Positions 7,481-16,235 of a stretch of 64,000 nt of DNA are shown here, piece by piece; position 1 is the first letter of the stretch, and the number at the start of each line of letters is the position of its first letter. Position numbers and translations under genes: made by a program. A model generated the notes under the pieces. It made no database searches. It was not told where the DNA came from and saw nothing but the letters and a program-made list of their open reading frames with translations. This DNA is from an uncultured Aliiroseovarius sp. (lineage in GTDB: Bacteria > Pseudomonadota > Alphaproteobacteria > Rhodobacterales > Rhodobacteraceae). The stretch is taken from contig NZ_CANMFT010000001.1 in the NCBI RefSeq assembly GCF_947497285.1, positions 186,001 to 250,000 of the forward strand, in the 5' to 3' direction.

Positions 7481-9356
7481 GCAACATATCCTCGCTTTGG
7501 GGTTGGGACTGCGCGTCTTCCAGCACCATGTCGGCGGCTTTCTCGCCGATCATGTAGACGGCGGACGCGATGAAAAATCCGGGGATTTCGGGAAAGACCG
7601 AGGCATCGGCGATCCGCAACCCCTTGGTGCCGTGAACCCGCAAACGGCTGTCCAGAACGCCGCCTTGATCCGCCGGACCAATGGGGCAGGAGCAGGACGC
7701 ATGATGGCCCCAGCAATTGTCGCGCACGAATTGCGCGATTTGTGCGTCTGTTTGCACCTCCGGGCCGGGCGTTTCCTCGGCGGCGATACGTCCGTCCTCG
7801 TGTAGGGGTGCGCAGAGCTGTCGCACGAATTTGACGCCCTCGACCACGGCGGACAGGTCTTCTTCGCCGCCTTCCGCGAAATAGTTGAAGTCGATGATCG
7901 GCCTGTCGCGTGGATCGTTGGACGCCAAGCGGACACGACCCGCCCGGTTCAACGTATGCGCCTTCAGAACGGCCCAACTTATGTGGTTCTTGCTGCGCGC
8001 CAGATCGGCCGCAAAACCGGGATAATACCCGTTGAACTTGCCCAAAAGCGCCATGCAGAACAGGTCTGGCACCGCCTGAGCCTCGGAAGAGCGCCGGATG
8101 ACCGCCAGAGCAGCCCCGTTGGTGGCATAAAGGCCGTCGCCACGTTCTTTCCACGTCTTCCACAATGGGTCGCCGACCTCATAGCGGCAGTCGGCCATGC
8201 ACTCCCACGTGTCGAAATTCATCCGGTTCACCACTGTGACCTCATAACGGTCCTGGAGCGAGCGCCCGACACCCGGCAGCGCCACCTTGGGCGTGATCCC
8301 CTGGGGGGCAAGCTCATCGGGGTCGCCAATGCCAGACAGCATCAAAAGCTGGGGCGTGTTGAAGGCACCGCCGGCCAGAATGACCTCTCGCGCTGCGTGG
8401 GCTTGTCGTGTCTCGCCCGGCGAGGTGCTCGGGTCGGCATGGGCGCGGTAAAGCCGGGCACCTTTCAGATATTCGACCCCGACCGCGCGATTGTCATCGT
8501 CCAGAAGCACCTTGGTGGCCAGCGCGTCGAGCTCGACGGTCAGCCGGTCAGGGTGTCGCTGCGCCACGTCCAAAACCCGTTCGCGCGACCCGATGCGCAC
8601 GCCGTTGCGCGTGGTCAGGGGTGTATAGACCATTCCGTCCGCGTCATCGTTGATCCGGTCACGGTCGTTGGGGTCTGCGGCGCTGTTGGCAAGCCAGCGC
8701 AGGCGTTGCAGGACGTCACCTCCCGCCCCCAGCATCTCGCGCAGGGAGGTCCGCACAACGTTCATGATATCGTCATCCCTGAGGGCTGCGCGCGGAATGG
8801 CCTTCTCGGTCGACAGCCAGCCAGCGAAGCCGTGGCCCGTCCGGTCTATGCCGATCGCGTTCAATATGCGCTGCACAGGCCGGTGCCGACAGTTTTCCAA
8901 CTTCTGAAAGGTCTTGTGCATGGCCTTAGGGGACCAGCTTTCATCACCGGTCAGGTCCGCGATACGCTGCCAATCGGAGTGATGCGGGTAGACGAAGATC
9001 ATCGCATTATGGGCCGTGCAGCCCCCCAACGTGCCCGCGCGCGGATACAGCACGCCTTCGGGTCCGGCTTTGGGATCGCGGGCCTGCGCATCAGCATCCG
9101 CATAGTGGCTGACATGGAAATCCCACCTGATCGCCGCGTTCTCGGTCGCGAACGGATGGAAGGCGGGCACGTCATAATCGTCGGGCAGGCGGTTCGCGGC
9201 CTCGTCCATGTCGCGCACGCCACCATTCAGGGATCGCGGGTCGCCACCGGCTTCCAACAACAGCACGCGCATCCCGCCCTCGGCCAGCCGCGCGGCAGCG
9301 GTTCCCCCGCCGGCGCCAGAGCCGACGACAATGTAGTCATAGGTTGGCTCCACCAT
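7470..9356 (-). CDS. GMC-family FAD-dependent oxidoreductase
   Basis: This 628-residue flavoprotein belongs to the glucose-methanol-choline family, which oxidises alcohols or sugars. The ADP-binding motif VVGSGAGGGTAAARLAEGG lies at the N-terminus, ending in the ribose-binding Glu of LLLEAGG. PRAGTLGGCTAHNAM is the GMC signature region. The C-terminal catalytic His lies in WGHHASCSCPIG, followed by RIADASVFPEIP. The start at 9356 is chosen because GAGGAG lies 5 nt before that ATG and the FAD motif follows at once; the frame stays open 105 nt further upstream into the cytochrome gene. The partner cytochrome c gene ends 8 nt upstream, suggesting electron transfer from flavin to haem. Confidence 0.93.
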   Translation of the reverse strand: MVEPTYDYIVVGSGAGGGTAAARLAEGGMRVLLLEAGGDPRSLNGGVRDMDEAANRLPDDYDVPAFHPFATENAAIRWDFHVSHYADADAQARDPKAGPEGVLYPRAGTLGGCTAHNAMIFVYPHHSDWQRIADLTGDESWSPKAMHKTFQKLENCRHRPVQRILNAIGIDRTGHGFAGWLSTEKAIPRAALRDDDIMNVVRTSLREMLGAGGDVLQRLRWLANSAADPNDRDRINDDADGMVYTPLTTRNGVRIGSRERVLDVAQRHPDRLTVELDALATKVLLDDDNRAVGVEYLKGARLYRAHADPSTSPGETRQAHAAREVILAGGAFNTPQLLMLSGIGDPDELAPQGITPKVALPGVGRSLQDRYEVTVVNRMNFDTWECMADCRYEVGDPLWKTWKERGDGLYATNGAALAVIRRSSEAQAVPDLFCMALLGKFNGYYPGFAADLARSKNHISWAVLKAHTLNRAGRVRLASNDPRDRPIIDFNYFAEGGEEDLSAVVEGVKFVRQLCAPLHEDGRIAAEETPGPEVQTDAQIAQFVRDNCWGHHASCSCPIGPADQGGVLDSRLRVHGTKGLRIADASVFPEIPGFFIASAVYMIGEKAADMVLEDAQSQPQSEDMLHEI

Positions 9357-9364
9357 CCCGCTCC

Positions 9365-11776
9365 TCAGAAGCGTTTGAGAAAGGCGATAAGCGCGTGCTT
9401 GTCTTCGTCCGCGAGTTTGGTGCCGAAGTAATGCCCGCGATTGACGACGAAATCGGGACATTTGCTGAGTTCAAGAAGTGGTTCCACCAGATCAGCAAAG
9501 ATCGCGCGGGCCTGTTCGTCGCTGGCATCGTCGGGCAACTCCTTCAGGTCGCGTTTGATCTTGATGATCAGCTTGGCAAGCTCAAAATCGTGGCCGATAC
9601 GCTCCAGCAGGTCAGCTTGGTCCAGCCGGATATTGAGGTTTGCCAGAAGTCCAATGGGCGTGCCCGCAGGGATCGGACCAAGGACGATGTCGCCATCCAG
9701 ATTGAACAGCCACGGCAGATCGTCGCGAAGCGGGGTCAAAAGTTTCACAAGGAAATCGGGCTGAAACCCTTTCGGCACGATCAGATAGCTCTGCTCGGTT
9801 GTGCGGTCGATCACGCCGGGCACCTTGTCGCCCAAGACGGAGTCGCGCAGGCGCTTTTCTGGCCAGAGCATTTTGGTGATGCCGTCGTCAAACGCCTGCA
9901 TCCTGCCATCGACTGACGGGTCCTGATTGTAGTACCCAACCGTGTTGTTCAGCAGATAGGGCGCGGTTGACCACAGGCTGATCAGCGACGGCACACGGGT
10001 ATAGCCGCGGCCGCCTGCGGGCAATACGTAGTCATATTCCTCGCCCGTTTTCGGGTGATGTACCTTGATCGTCCCGACCGATGGCAGCGCTTTATAGGTG
10101 GAGGACGAGAAATTGTCCCAAATGTTGCCCTCGATCGCGTTGGTGGCCAGCGGGCTGCAGGCGTTGGTTTCGAGTACCGTCACCGGGATGCGCAGCTCGT
10201 TTGACAGGTAGTTGCCGTCAAGGAAGTCATCTGCATGCACGATCTCGCGCATCTCGGCCTTGAACGCGTCGGTCCGGGTCAGTTCGCCATAGCGCTGGAA
10301 ACATTCCAGATAACCGGGGCCGGAACAGCCGCCGGGCATCGCCTCATAGGCGCTTTCGGGCAGTTTCGACGAATGACAGCCCGCGCAGTTTTCGGCAAAG
10401 ATCGTCTTGCCTTGATCCAGCAGGGCGTCATCCTCGGTCAGATGCGCGTCGCCGCCGGGGGCGTCTTTCAAACGGTCGGGGCGCCCGGCCTTGAGGAAGT
10501 AGAGCGCCGTCAGGGGCGACTGATCTTCGGTCGCTCGCCAATAGGCCGAGTTCTTCTGCGCGGTCTCGATCTTGATCGGCGTGATGTCCTTCCCACCCAC
10601 AATCGGGTTGAAATGACGCGTCCATTCTTCGCTGAACAGCCCGATGTTCAGATACACGCGGTTCAGCGCCCCAAGGGCACCGACGGAATCCGCCCCATCC
10701 TTCAGAACACGCGGGCTGAGGCTCAGGTCAGGCTCTTCGAAAAACTCGGTCAGCGGGCCTTCCGCGATGTAGTCCTGAAATTGCTTGTTGTCGCGTTCGC
10801 CGCCCTCAAGCCGCTCTTCGCCAAAGCGCCTCGCAACGGCAAGCCGTTCTTCAAGCAGATAGATCGCGTTCATCGTGCGCGGGTTGTTGATGTAATCCGG
10901 TGAAACCAGCGAGGTATCCAGCGTGCCGGGCCGCGCGGTGTGGATCAGTTGAACCATGTACTGACGCTTGTCCGGCTTCCACGCAAAGACCCGATCAAAC
11001 CAGAAATACTGCGCGCCGACCGTGGCGTTCAGATTGTTCATGGCGGGGTTTTCGGGGTCCTCTGGCGGATCAATCGGGCTTGGGCCGACATGACAGAACG
11101 CGCAGGACATGCCGACACGATAGGGACGCACAAGGTCGTCGTCGTTGTAATAGTCGGGATCATTGTAGAAACGCTCCGCGTCCCAGCGGCTTTCGGCGCG
11201 TTCGTCGAATTCCGGGTTCGGGAAAAGGCGCAAGCCCAGCACGCCGGTTGGCTCCCCGTAATAGGACCAGATGGGCATGTTGCGGCCGCGCGCGCCGATT
11301 TCGACGCCGGGATACTTCTCGGCGTTGGCGAAGGGGTCGGGCGCGCAATCGGGTTGGCGCACGTCCAGCCACAGCCCGTGGCGATCGGCGACCGGACCCG
11401 TGGCCTCGTCAAAGCATGGTTCGTTGATCAGACCCAGTTGTTCAAACCGATTGCTGCGTTTGGCTTCAAGGCTGGGATGTGACGACAATGTCTTGAGCAG
11501 ATCGAACTGCCCGAACGTGTCCACCGTCAGCGTGTCCCAGAGCAGATCATTGCCGCCGGTCCAGACCAACCACATGTTGCGGCCCTTGATTTCATCCGGG
11601 CTCAAGGCAATCCCGTTGTCCATTTCGGCAAAGTAATCTTCGTCGGCTGGGGGGAATGTGGTTTCGTCGCGGCCCACCAGAAGGGCTTCGTCCCGCGGGC
11701 CTGAAAAAAGCTGCGCGGATGCAGAGAGCGGCACCAAAAATACGAGCAAAAAGCGAATTAAAATACGGAGTAACAT
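9365..11776 (-). CDS. Secreted two-haem cytochrome c (peroxidase/RoxA-like)
   Basis: This 803-residue protein starts at 11776, where GAGGAG lies 7 nt upstream and a Sec signal (LLRILIRFLLVFLVPLSASA) follows directly; a farther in-frame ATG at 11827 would disrupt the signal. Two CxxCH haem sites are present: CAFCH at about 225-229 and CAGCH at about 464-468, some 240 residues apart. Size and spacing resemble the large di-haem proteins related to cytochrome c peroxidase/MauG and the rubber oxygenases RoxA/RoxB. It would act in the periplasm or be exported. It heads the minus-strand cluster, with the GMC flavoprotein gene 8 nt downstream. Subfamily assignment is tentative, whereas the two haems and the export signal are directly visible. 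Confidence 0.88.
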   Translation of the reverse strand: MLLRILIRFLLVFLVPLSASAQLFSGPRDEALLVGRDETTFPPADEDYFAEMDNGIALSPDEIKGRNMWLVWTGGNDLLWDTLTVDTFGQFDLLKTLSSHPSLEAKRSNRFEQLGLINEPCFDEATGPVADRHGLWLDVRQPDCAPDPFANAEKYPGVEIGARGRNMPIWSYYGEPTGVLGLRLFPNPEFDERAESRWDAERFYNDPDYYNDDDLVRPYRVGMSCAFCHVGPSPIDPPEDPENPAMNNLNATVGAQYFWFDRVFAWKPDKRQYMVQLIHTARPGTLDTSLVSPDYINNPRTMNAIYLLEERLAVARRFGEERLEGGERDNKQFQDYIAEGPLTEFFEEPDLSLSPRVLKDGADSVGALGALNRVYLNIGLFSEEWTRHFNPIVGGKDITPIKIETAQKNSAYWRATEDQSPLTALYFLKAGRPDRLKDAPGGDAHLTEDDALLDQGKTIFAENCAGCHSSKLPESAYEAMPGGCSGPGYLECFQRYGELTRTDAFKAEMREIVHADDFLDGNYLSNELRIPVTVLETNACSPLATNAIEGNIWDNFSSSTYKALPSVGTIKVHHPKTGEEYDYVLPAGGRGYTRVPSLISLWSTAPYLLNNTVGYYNQDPSVDGRMQAFDDGITKMLWPEKRLRDSVLGDKVPGVIDRTTEQSYLIVPKGFQPDFLVKLLTPLRDDLPWLFNLDGDIVLGPIPAGTPIGLLANLNIRLDQADLLERIGHDFELAKLIIKIKRDLKELPDDASDEQARAIFADLVEPLLELSKCPDFVVNRGHYFGTKLADEDKHALIAFLKRF

Positions 11777-12222
11777 GGGTAAACTCCTCAGTTCGGCGTA
11801 TGAAAAAGAATCAACTAAAAGTGGCAAATAATAGCGTCATTGTCGGCGCAGATCGCCTTTTTTGCAACAGTTTCGACTTTTGCGGCGAATTGTTGAGCAA
11901 GTTTGGACAGTTGTGGCGGCTCGCTTCTTTGCGCGTCAAAATGCGCTGCGGCTTCGGAATCTGGTAAGGGAAATGATGCGCCCCGAAGGCTGTCACTTGA
12001 CGGGTTACGCCGACCGAAAAACAACGATCTGCCCAGGTTGCCCTCACAGCCATTTGGTCCCTGTCGGGTCTCCTGTCGCAGCGGGACCAACAAGGTGAGA
12101 TCTTGTCCGTAACCAGAAATGATTTGCGGCGTCACAGATGACCTGTTGCGCGCCAATGCGGTCTTACAGTGGGATTGCCATCTGATCCCGCTGGAAAGGG
12201 AATGTGTCAGACCAAGGTGGCA
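11777..12222. other. 446-nt intergenic region upstream of the redox cluster
   Basis: The region separates the cytochrome c gene (start 11776) from the end of the indolepyruvate oxidoreductase gene, both on the minus strand. It should hold the promoter of the redox cluster, but no clear -35/-10 pair or known operator stands out. A perfect 8-bp inverted repeat (TTGGTCCC at 12054-12061 with GGGACCAA at 12083-12090, 21-nt loop) lies 278-314 nt before the cytochrome start and lacks a T tract. No convincing gene is seen. Confidence 0.5.
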
Positions 12223-15200
12223 TCAACCTTGCAGTGCTTCCGCGACCTCGGACTGCGCCGCGGTGAAGGCGGATTGTCGAACCGGGCCGTAGCCACGGAC
12301 CTCGTCCGCTGCGGCCAAGACACTTGCCCATTTGTCAGCGTTTTCCACCGAAAGCTCGGATTGCGCGCGATCAACCAGCGTTTCAAACCATGCCAGCGTG
12401 TCATGGTGCAATCGGGCCTCTGCATGATATCCGAACGGGTTGAGAGCCGACCGACGTAAGGATTTGAACCGCGCAAGCGGGGCCAGCACAGACCCAAGCC
12501 AAGGCCCGAACGCATACTTCTTGGGGCGCCCGCGGGCGTCTTTGGCCCAGCTGATCAGGGGCGGGGCCAGATGATAGCGAAGCTTCGCCCCGTCGTCGAA
12601 AGTGCCCTGCAATGCGTCGTTGAATTGGGGGGATGTCATCAGACGCGCGACTTCAAACTCATCCTTATAGGCCATGAACTTGAACAGGTTACGCGCAATC
12701 AGTTGCAGCAACAGGTCAGGCGCGTCGGGATGGGCGTCGCGAAACGAAGCCATACGATCTGCGTAGCGACGGGCATAGGCGTCGTCCTGATAGTCGCGCA
12801 GAAAGGCGGTGCGGCGCGAAATCATCTGATCAAGCGACTCGGTGCTCTGAGGGGCTTCAAGATAAGCTTGCAGATGGTCGGGATTGGCTTGCATGCAACG
12901 ACCGATGGCAAAGGCCAGAAGGTTCTTGTCGATGGCCACCCCGTTTAGCCGGATGGCCTGTTGCAGCGCCGCTTGCGACACCGGCACCAAGCCCGATTGC
13001 CATGCAAACCCAAGCATGATGACATTCGCAAATACCGTGTCCCCCAGCAAGCTTTCTGCGGTGGCATTTGCGTCAAAGGCGCTCAGATTCTCGGCACCCA
13101 CCACCTGGCGTATCGCGTCGGCACGGCGATCAATCTCCAACGAGGCATCGCGGCGCAGCACCAGATCGCCGGTGGGCATTTCCGCAAGGTTCAAAACGAC
13201 CTGCGTGCCGGGCTTGAAATGTGCCGACGCTTTTGGTGCTGAGCTGACCACGGCATCGCAGCCAATTACCGCGTCGGCAGCTGCCTCTTCAATGCGGACC
13301 TGATGGAGTTGATCAGGCGATTGCCCCAACCGAATAAAGCTAAGCACTGTTCCGAACTTCTGGGCGAACCCGGTGAAGTCCAATACCGACGCGCCTTTGT
13401 TTTCAAGATGCGCAGCCATCGTGATCAGCGCACCAATGGTGACAACGCCTGTGCCACCCACCCCGGTGACCAGCAGGTCAAACGGGTCTTCAAGGGTGGG
13501 CAGGGTCGGGTCAGGCAAATGGTGTTCAATGGCTTCAGCGTCCAGTTTGACGCCTTTGTCCCGGCGCAATCGACCCTCGACGGTGACGAAGCTTGGACAA
13601 AATCCGTTCAGGCAGGAAAAATCCTTGTTGCACGACGATTGGTTGATCTTGCGTTTGCGCCCCAGTGGGGTCTGCAACGGCTCGACGCTCAGGCAATTGC
13701 TTTCGACCGAACAGTCGCCGCACCCCTCGCACACGAGGTCGTTGATAAAGGCGAAGCGTTTTGGGTCTTCCAGCGTGCCACGCTTGCGTCGGCGCCGTTT
13801 TTCAGTGGCGCAGGTCTGCTCATAGATCAGGACGGTCACGCCGCTGATGTCGCGCAGTTCACGTTGAACCCTGTCCAGATCTGCGCGGTCGTGGAAACTG
13901 GTGCCCTGCGGAAAGTCACGCCGCCTGAATTTGGAGATATCGTCGGACACAAGCGCAATGCGCCCGACACCTTCGGCGCGGCACGCATGCGCGATCCCGG
14001 TGACGCTGACGGGGCCATCGACTGGCTGACCGCCAGTCATCGCAACGGCATCATTGTAAAGGATTTTGTAGGTGATATTGGCGCGTGCCGCGACCGCCTG
14101 CCGGATGGCCAGGCTGCCAGAATGATACCAGGTGCCTTCGCCAAGGTTCTGGAAAATATGCTTGCCGCCGTTGAATTTCGACGCGGCCACATGGGGCACG
14201 CCTTCGCCGCCCATCTGGGCGTAACCGACCGTTTGACGGTCCATCCAGCTGGCCATGACATGGCAGCCGATCCCGCTGGCGGCGGTCGAGCCTTCGGGGA
14301 CTTTGGTCGAGCTGTTATGCGGGCAGCCCGAGCAGAAATAGGGGGTGCGTGTTGCGCCGGGAATGGCGATCAACTTGGGCGCAGGGCGCAGGGCTTCGGC
14401 CTTTTGAAGCAAGTTTTCGCCGGGAAACAACCCGTCAAGGCGGGCGGCGACCAGAGGCAAAAGCGTCAGGGGACTCAGCTCACCCGTCCATGGGATCAAC
14501 GGGTCGCCTTGGCTGTCATGCTTGCCGACCATTTTGGCCGGCTTGGCGCCCGGCCAATCATAGAAATACTCCTTGAACTGGCTTTCGATAATGCCGCGCT
14601 TTTCCTCTATGACCATGACTTCCTGTTTGCCACTGACGAACCGTAACGCGTCTTGGCGGGCAAGTGGCCAAACCATGCCGACTTTGTAAATGTCGATGCC
14701 AAGGCGCCGGCAGGCGGCTTCGTCCAATCCTAAAAGGCGCAGTGCCTCCATCAGGTCCAGATGACCCTTGCCGGTGGTGACAAAGCCAAAGCGGGCGTCT
14801 TCGATGTCATATATGCGCCGGTCGATCGGGTTGGCGTCGGCGAAGGCGCGAACGGCGCGCAACTTGTGTTTGATGCGAGTTTCAATTTCCGGGCTGGGAA
14901 GGTCGGCGGCGCGGACATGAAGCCCGCCTTCGGGGATGGAAATCTCGGGCAGAGCGAAGACCCGGTCAGGCGCGAGCTCTACGGTGCGCGCACTTTCGAC
15001 GGTTTCCGAGATGGCCTTGAAGCCGACCCACGTTCCTGAAAAGCGTGACAGAGCGATGCCGTATTCGCCGAACTCAAGATACTCCGCGACCGAGGCCGGG
15101 TTCAGAGTGGGCATGAACCACGCCATGAATGCCACGTCGGACTGATGTGGCATCGACGAGCTGACACAACCGTGATCGTCACCCGCCACAACCAGCACGC

Positions 15201-15630
15201 CGCCTTTGGGGGCGCTGCCATAGGCGTTACCGTGCTTTAGCGCATCGCCTGACCGGTCGACGCCGGGGCCCTTGCCATACCAGATGGAAAACACCCCCTC
15301 GACGTCGCAGTCAGGGTCAAGCGAGGCCTGCTGCGCGCCAAGGACGGCCGTTGCACCCAAGTCTTCGTTGACCGCGGGCATGAAGGTCACCCGGTCGGAT
15401 GTAAGCCGATCACCGGCGCGCCACAGCTCCAGATCCAAGGCCCCCAAAGGCGACCCACGGTAGCCTGACACGAACCCGGCGGTGTTCAGACCTGCCGCGC
15501 GGTCGCGCCGGGCCTGATCCAGAAGGATGCGCACCAAAGCCTGCGTGCCTGTCAAAAAGACACTGCCATGGTCCGCCAGATAGCGATCCTCTAGTTGATA
15601 GGGCTTAAGCGCCTGATGGGGGGATGGCAT
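12223..15630 (-). CDS. Indolepyruvate ferredoxin oxidoreductase, fused alpha/beta
   Basis: This 1135-residue fused enzyme decarboxylates aryl-pyruvates (indolepyruvate, phenylpyruvate) from aromatic amino acid breakdown to acyl-CoA, reducing ferredoxin. The N-terminal half holds the pyruvate-ferredoxin oxidoreductase core and the TPP region (GIGCHVMASWMD ... QMGGEG ... NDAVAMTGGQPVDG). A cysteine-rich cluster with CEGCGDCSVESNC, CNKDFSC and CPSF would bind Fe-S centres. The C-terminal gamma-type domain starts near DLLVTGVGGTGVVTIG. The start at 15630 is chosen because GGAG lies about 8 nt upstream and MPSPHQALKPYQLEDRY matches the usual beginning; the frame is open to 15738. A divergent Lrp-type regulator gene lies 126 nt away and probably controls it. 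Confidence 0.92.
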   Translation of the reverse strand: MPSPHQALKPYQLEDRYLADHGSVFLTGTQALVRILLDQARRDRAAGLNTAGFVSGYRGSPLGALDLELWRAGDRLTSDRVTFMPAVNEDLGATAVLGAQQASLDPDCDVEGVFSIWYGKGPGVDRSGDALKHGNAYGSAPKGGVLVVAGDDHGCVSSSMPHQSDVAFMAWFMPTLNPASVAEYLEFGEYGIALSRFSGTWVGFKAISETVESARTVELAPDRVFALPEISIPEGGLHVRAADLPSPEIETRIKHKLRAVRAFADANPIDRRIYDIEDARFGFVTTGKGHLDLMEALRLLGLDEAACRRLGIDIYKVGMVWPLARQDALRFVSGKQEVMVIEEKRGIIESQFKEYFYDWPGAKPAKMVGKHDSQGDPLIPWTGELSPLTLLPLVAARLDGLFPGENLLQKAEALRPAPKLIAIPGATRTPYFCSGCPHNSSTKVPEGSTAASGIGCHVMASWMDRQTVGYAQMGGEGVPHVAASKFNGGKHIFQNLGEGTWYHSGSLAIRQAVAARANITYKILYNDAVAMTGGQPVDGPVSVTGIAHACRAEGVGRIALVSDDISKFRRRDFPQGTSFHDRADLDRVQRELRDISGVTVLIYEQTCATEKRRRRKRGTLEDPKRFAFINDLVCEGCGDCSVESNCLSVEPLQTPLGRKRKINQSSCNKDFSCLNGFCPSFVTVEGRLRRDKGVKLDAEAIEHHLPDPTLPTLEDPFDLLVTGVGGTGVVTIGALITMAAHLENKGASVLDFTGFAQKFGTVLSFIRLGQSPDQLHQVRIEEAAADAVIGCDAVVSSAPKASAHFKPGTQVVLNLAEMPTGDLVLRRDASLEIDRRADAIRQVVGAENLSAFDANATAESLLGDTVFANVIMLGFAWQSGLVPVSQAALQQAIRLNGVAIDKNLLAFAIGRCMQANPDHLQAYLEAPQSTESLDQMISRRTAFLRDYQDDAYARRYADRMASFRDAHPDAPDLLLQLIARNLFKFMAYKDEFEVARLMTSPQFNDALQGTFDDGAKLRYHLAPPLISWAKDARGRPKKYAFGPWLGSVLAPLARFKSLRRSALNPFGYHAEARLHHDTLAWFETLVDRAQSELSVENADKWASVLAAADEVRGYGPVRQSAFTAAQSEVAEALQG

Positions 15631-15756
15631 GGTCAAGGCTCCGATTGGGTGATGAACAGGTGAAATTGTAAGCCCTTTGGTTTGAAAAAAATTTCCATAT
15701 CCGGTCGAAATTGGGCTAAAATCGGTGATCTGATCCACTAGGGCGGCAAAATTCGG

Positions 15757-16230
15757 ATGAATTGTTCAACAATGGAAATAGACAAAAGAGATCGCCAACT
15801 CCTTTCGTTTTTGCAGGCGGATTGCCGGATATCAAACGCAGACCTTGCAGCGTCGGTCGGGATGTCGGCATCGGCCCTGTGGCGGCGGGTGCGCGCCTTG
15901 GAAGACGCAGGCGTGATCGAGCGCTATGGGGCGATGGTGAACCCTTTGGCAATGGGGTTGAGCTTCGAGGCGATCGTGCATGTCCAGCTTGTTCGCCACG
16001 ATCCCGAAAAGATCACTGAATTCGAACGTGCGATCGCGGACAGTCAGGATGTTCAGGAATGCTATGCGACCACCGGCAGCGCCGATTTTCATCTGCGCGT
16101 GCTGTGTCGCGATCTTGCGGCCTATAATGAATTTCTGGACGATTTCCTGTTTCGCCTGCCTGCAGTTTCAAGTGCGCAAACGAATGTTGTGTTGAAAGCG
16201 CTGAAACGCAACCGGCCAACGGCGACCTGA
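15757..16230 (+). CDS. Lrp/AsnC-family transcriptional regulator
   Basis: This 157-residue regulator has an N-terminal helix-turn-helix (DLAASVGMSASALWRRVRALEDAGVI) and a C-terminal ligand-sensing RAM/AsnC domain (VQECYATTGSADFHLRVLCRD), the standard feast/famine architecture. It is transcribed divergently from the fused indolepyruvate oxidoreductase gene; such pairs typically respond to an amino acid substrate, here plausibly an aromatic amino acid. The first ATG at 15757 follows a weak AGGGCGG; an ATG five codons later is possible. It ends 5 nt before the convergent glpD stop. The shared 126-nt spacer contains a loose AGCCC...GGGCT dyad (15671-15717) that could be an operator, with low certainty. 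Confidence 0.9.
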   Translation: MNCSTMEIDKRDRQLLSFLQADCRISNADLAASVGMSASALWRRVRALEDAGVIERYGAMVNPLAMGLSFEAIVHVQLVRHDPEKITEFERAIADSQDVQECYATTGSADFHLRVLCRDLAAYNEFLDDFLFRLPAVSSAQTNVVLKALKRNRPTAT

Positions 16231-16235
16231 TCTGT

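Noticed and set aside
7956-9431. A 491-codon open frame antisense to the GMC oxidoreductase gene
   Set aside because: It has no domain, mirrors the codon pattern of the GMC gene and lacks a convincing ribosome binding site.
12054-12090. Inverted repeat TTGGTCCC/GGGACCAA as a terminator
   Set aside because: No T tract follows on either strand and the loop is 21 nt, so I list it only as an intergenic dyad.
13303-14646. A 447-codon open frame antisense to the indolepyruvate oxidoreductase gene
   Set aside because: It is opposite the well-conserved TPP and Fe-S regions and has no motif of its own.
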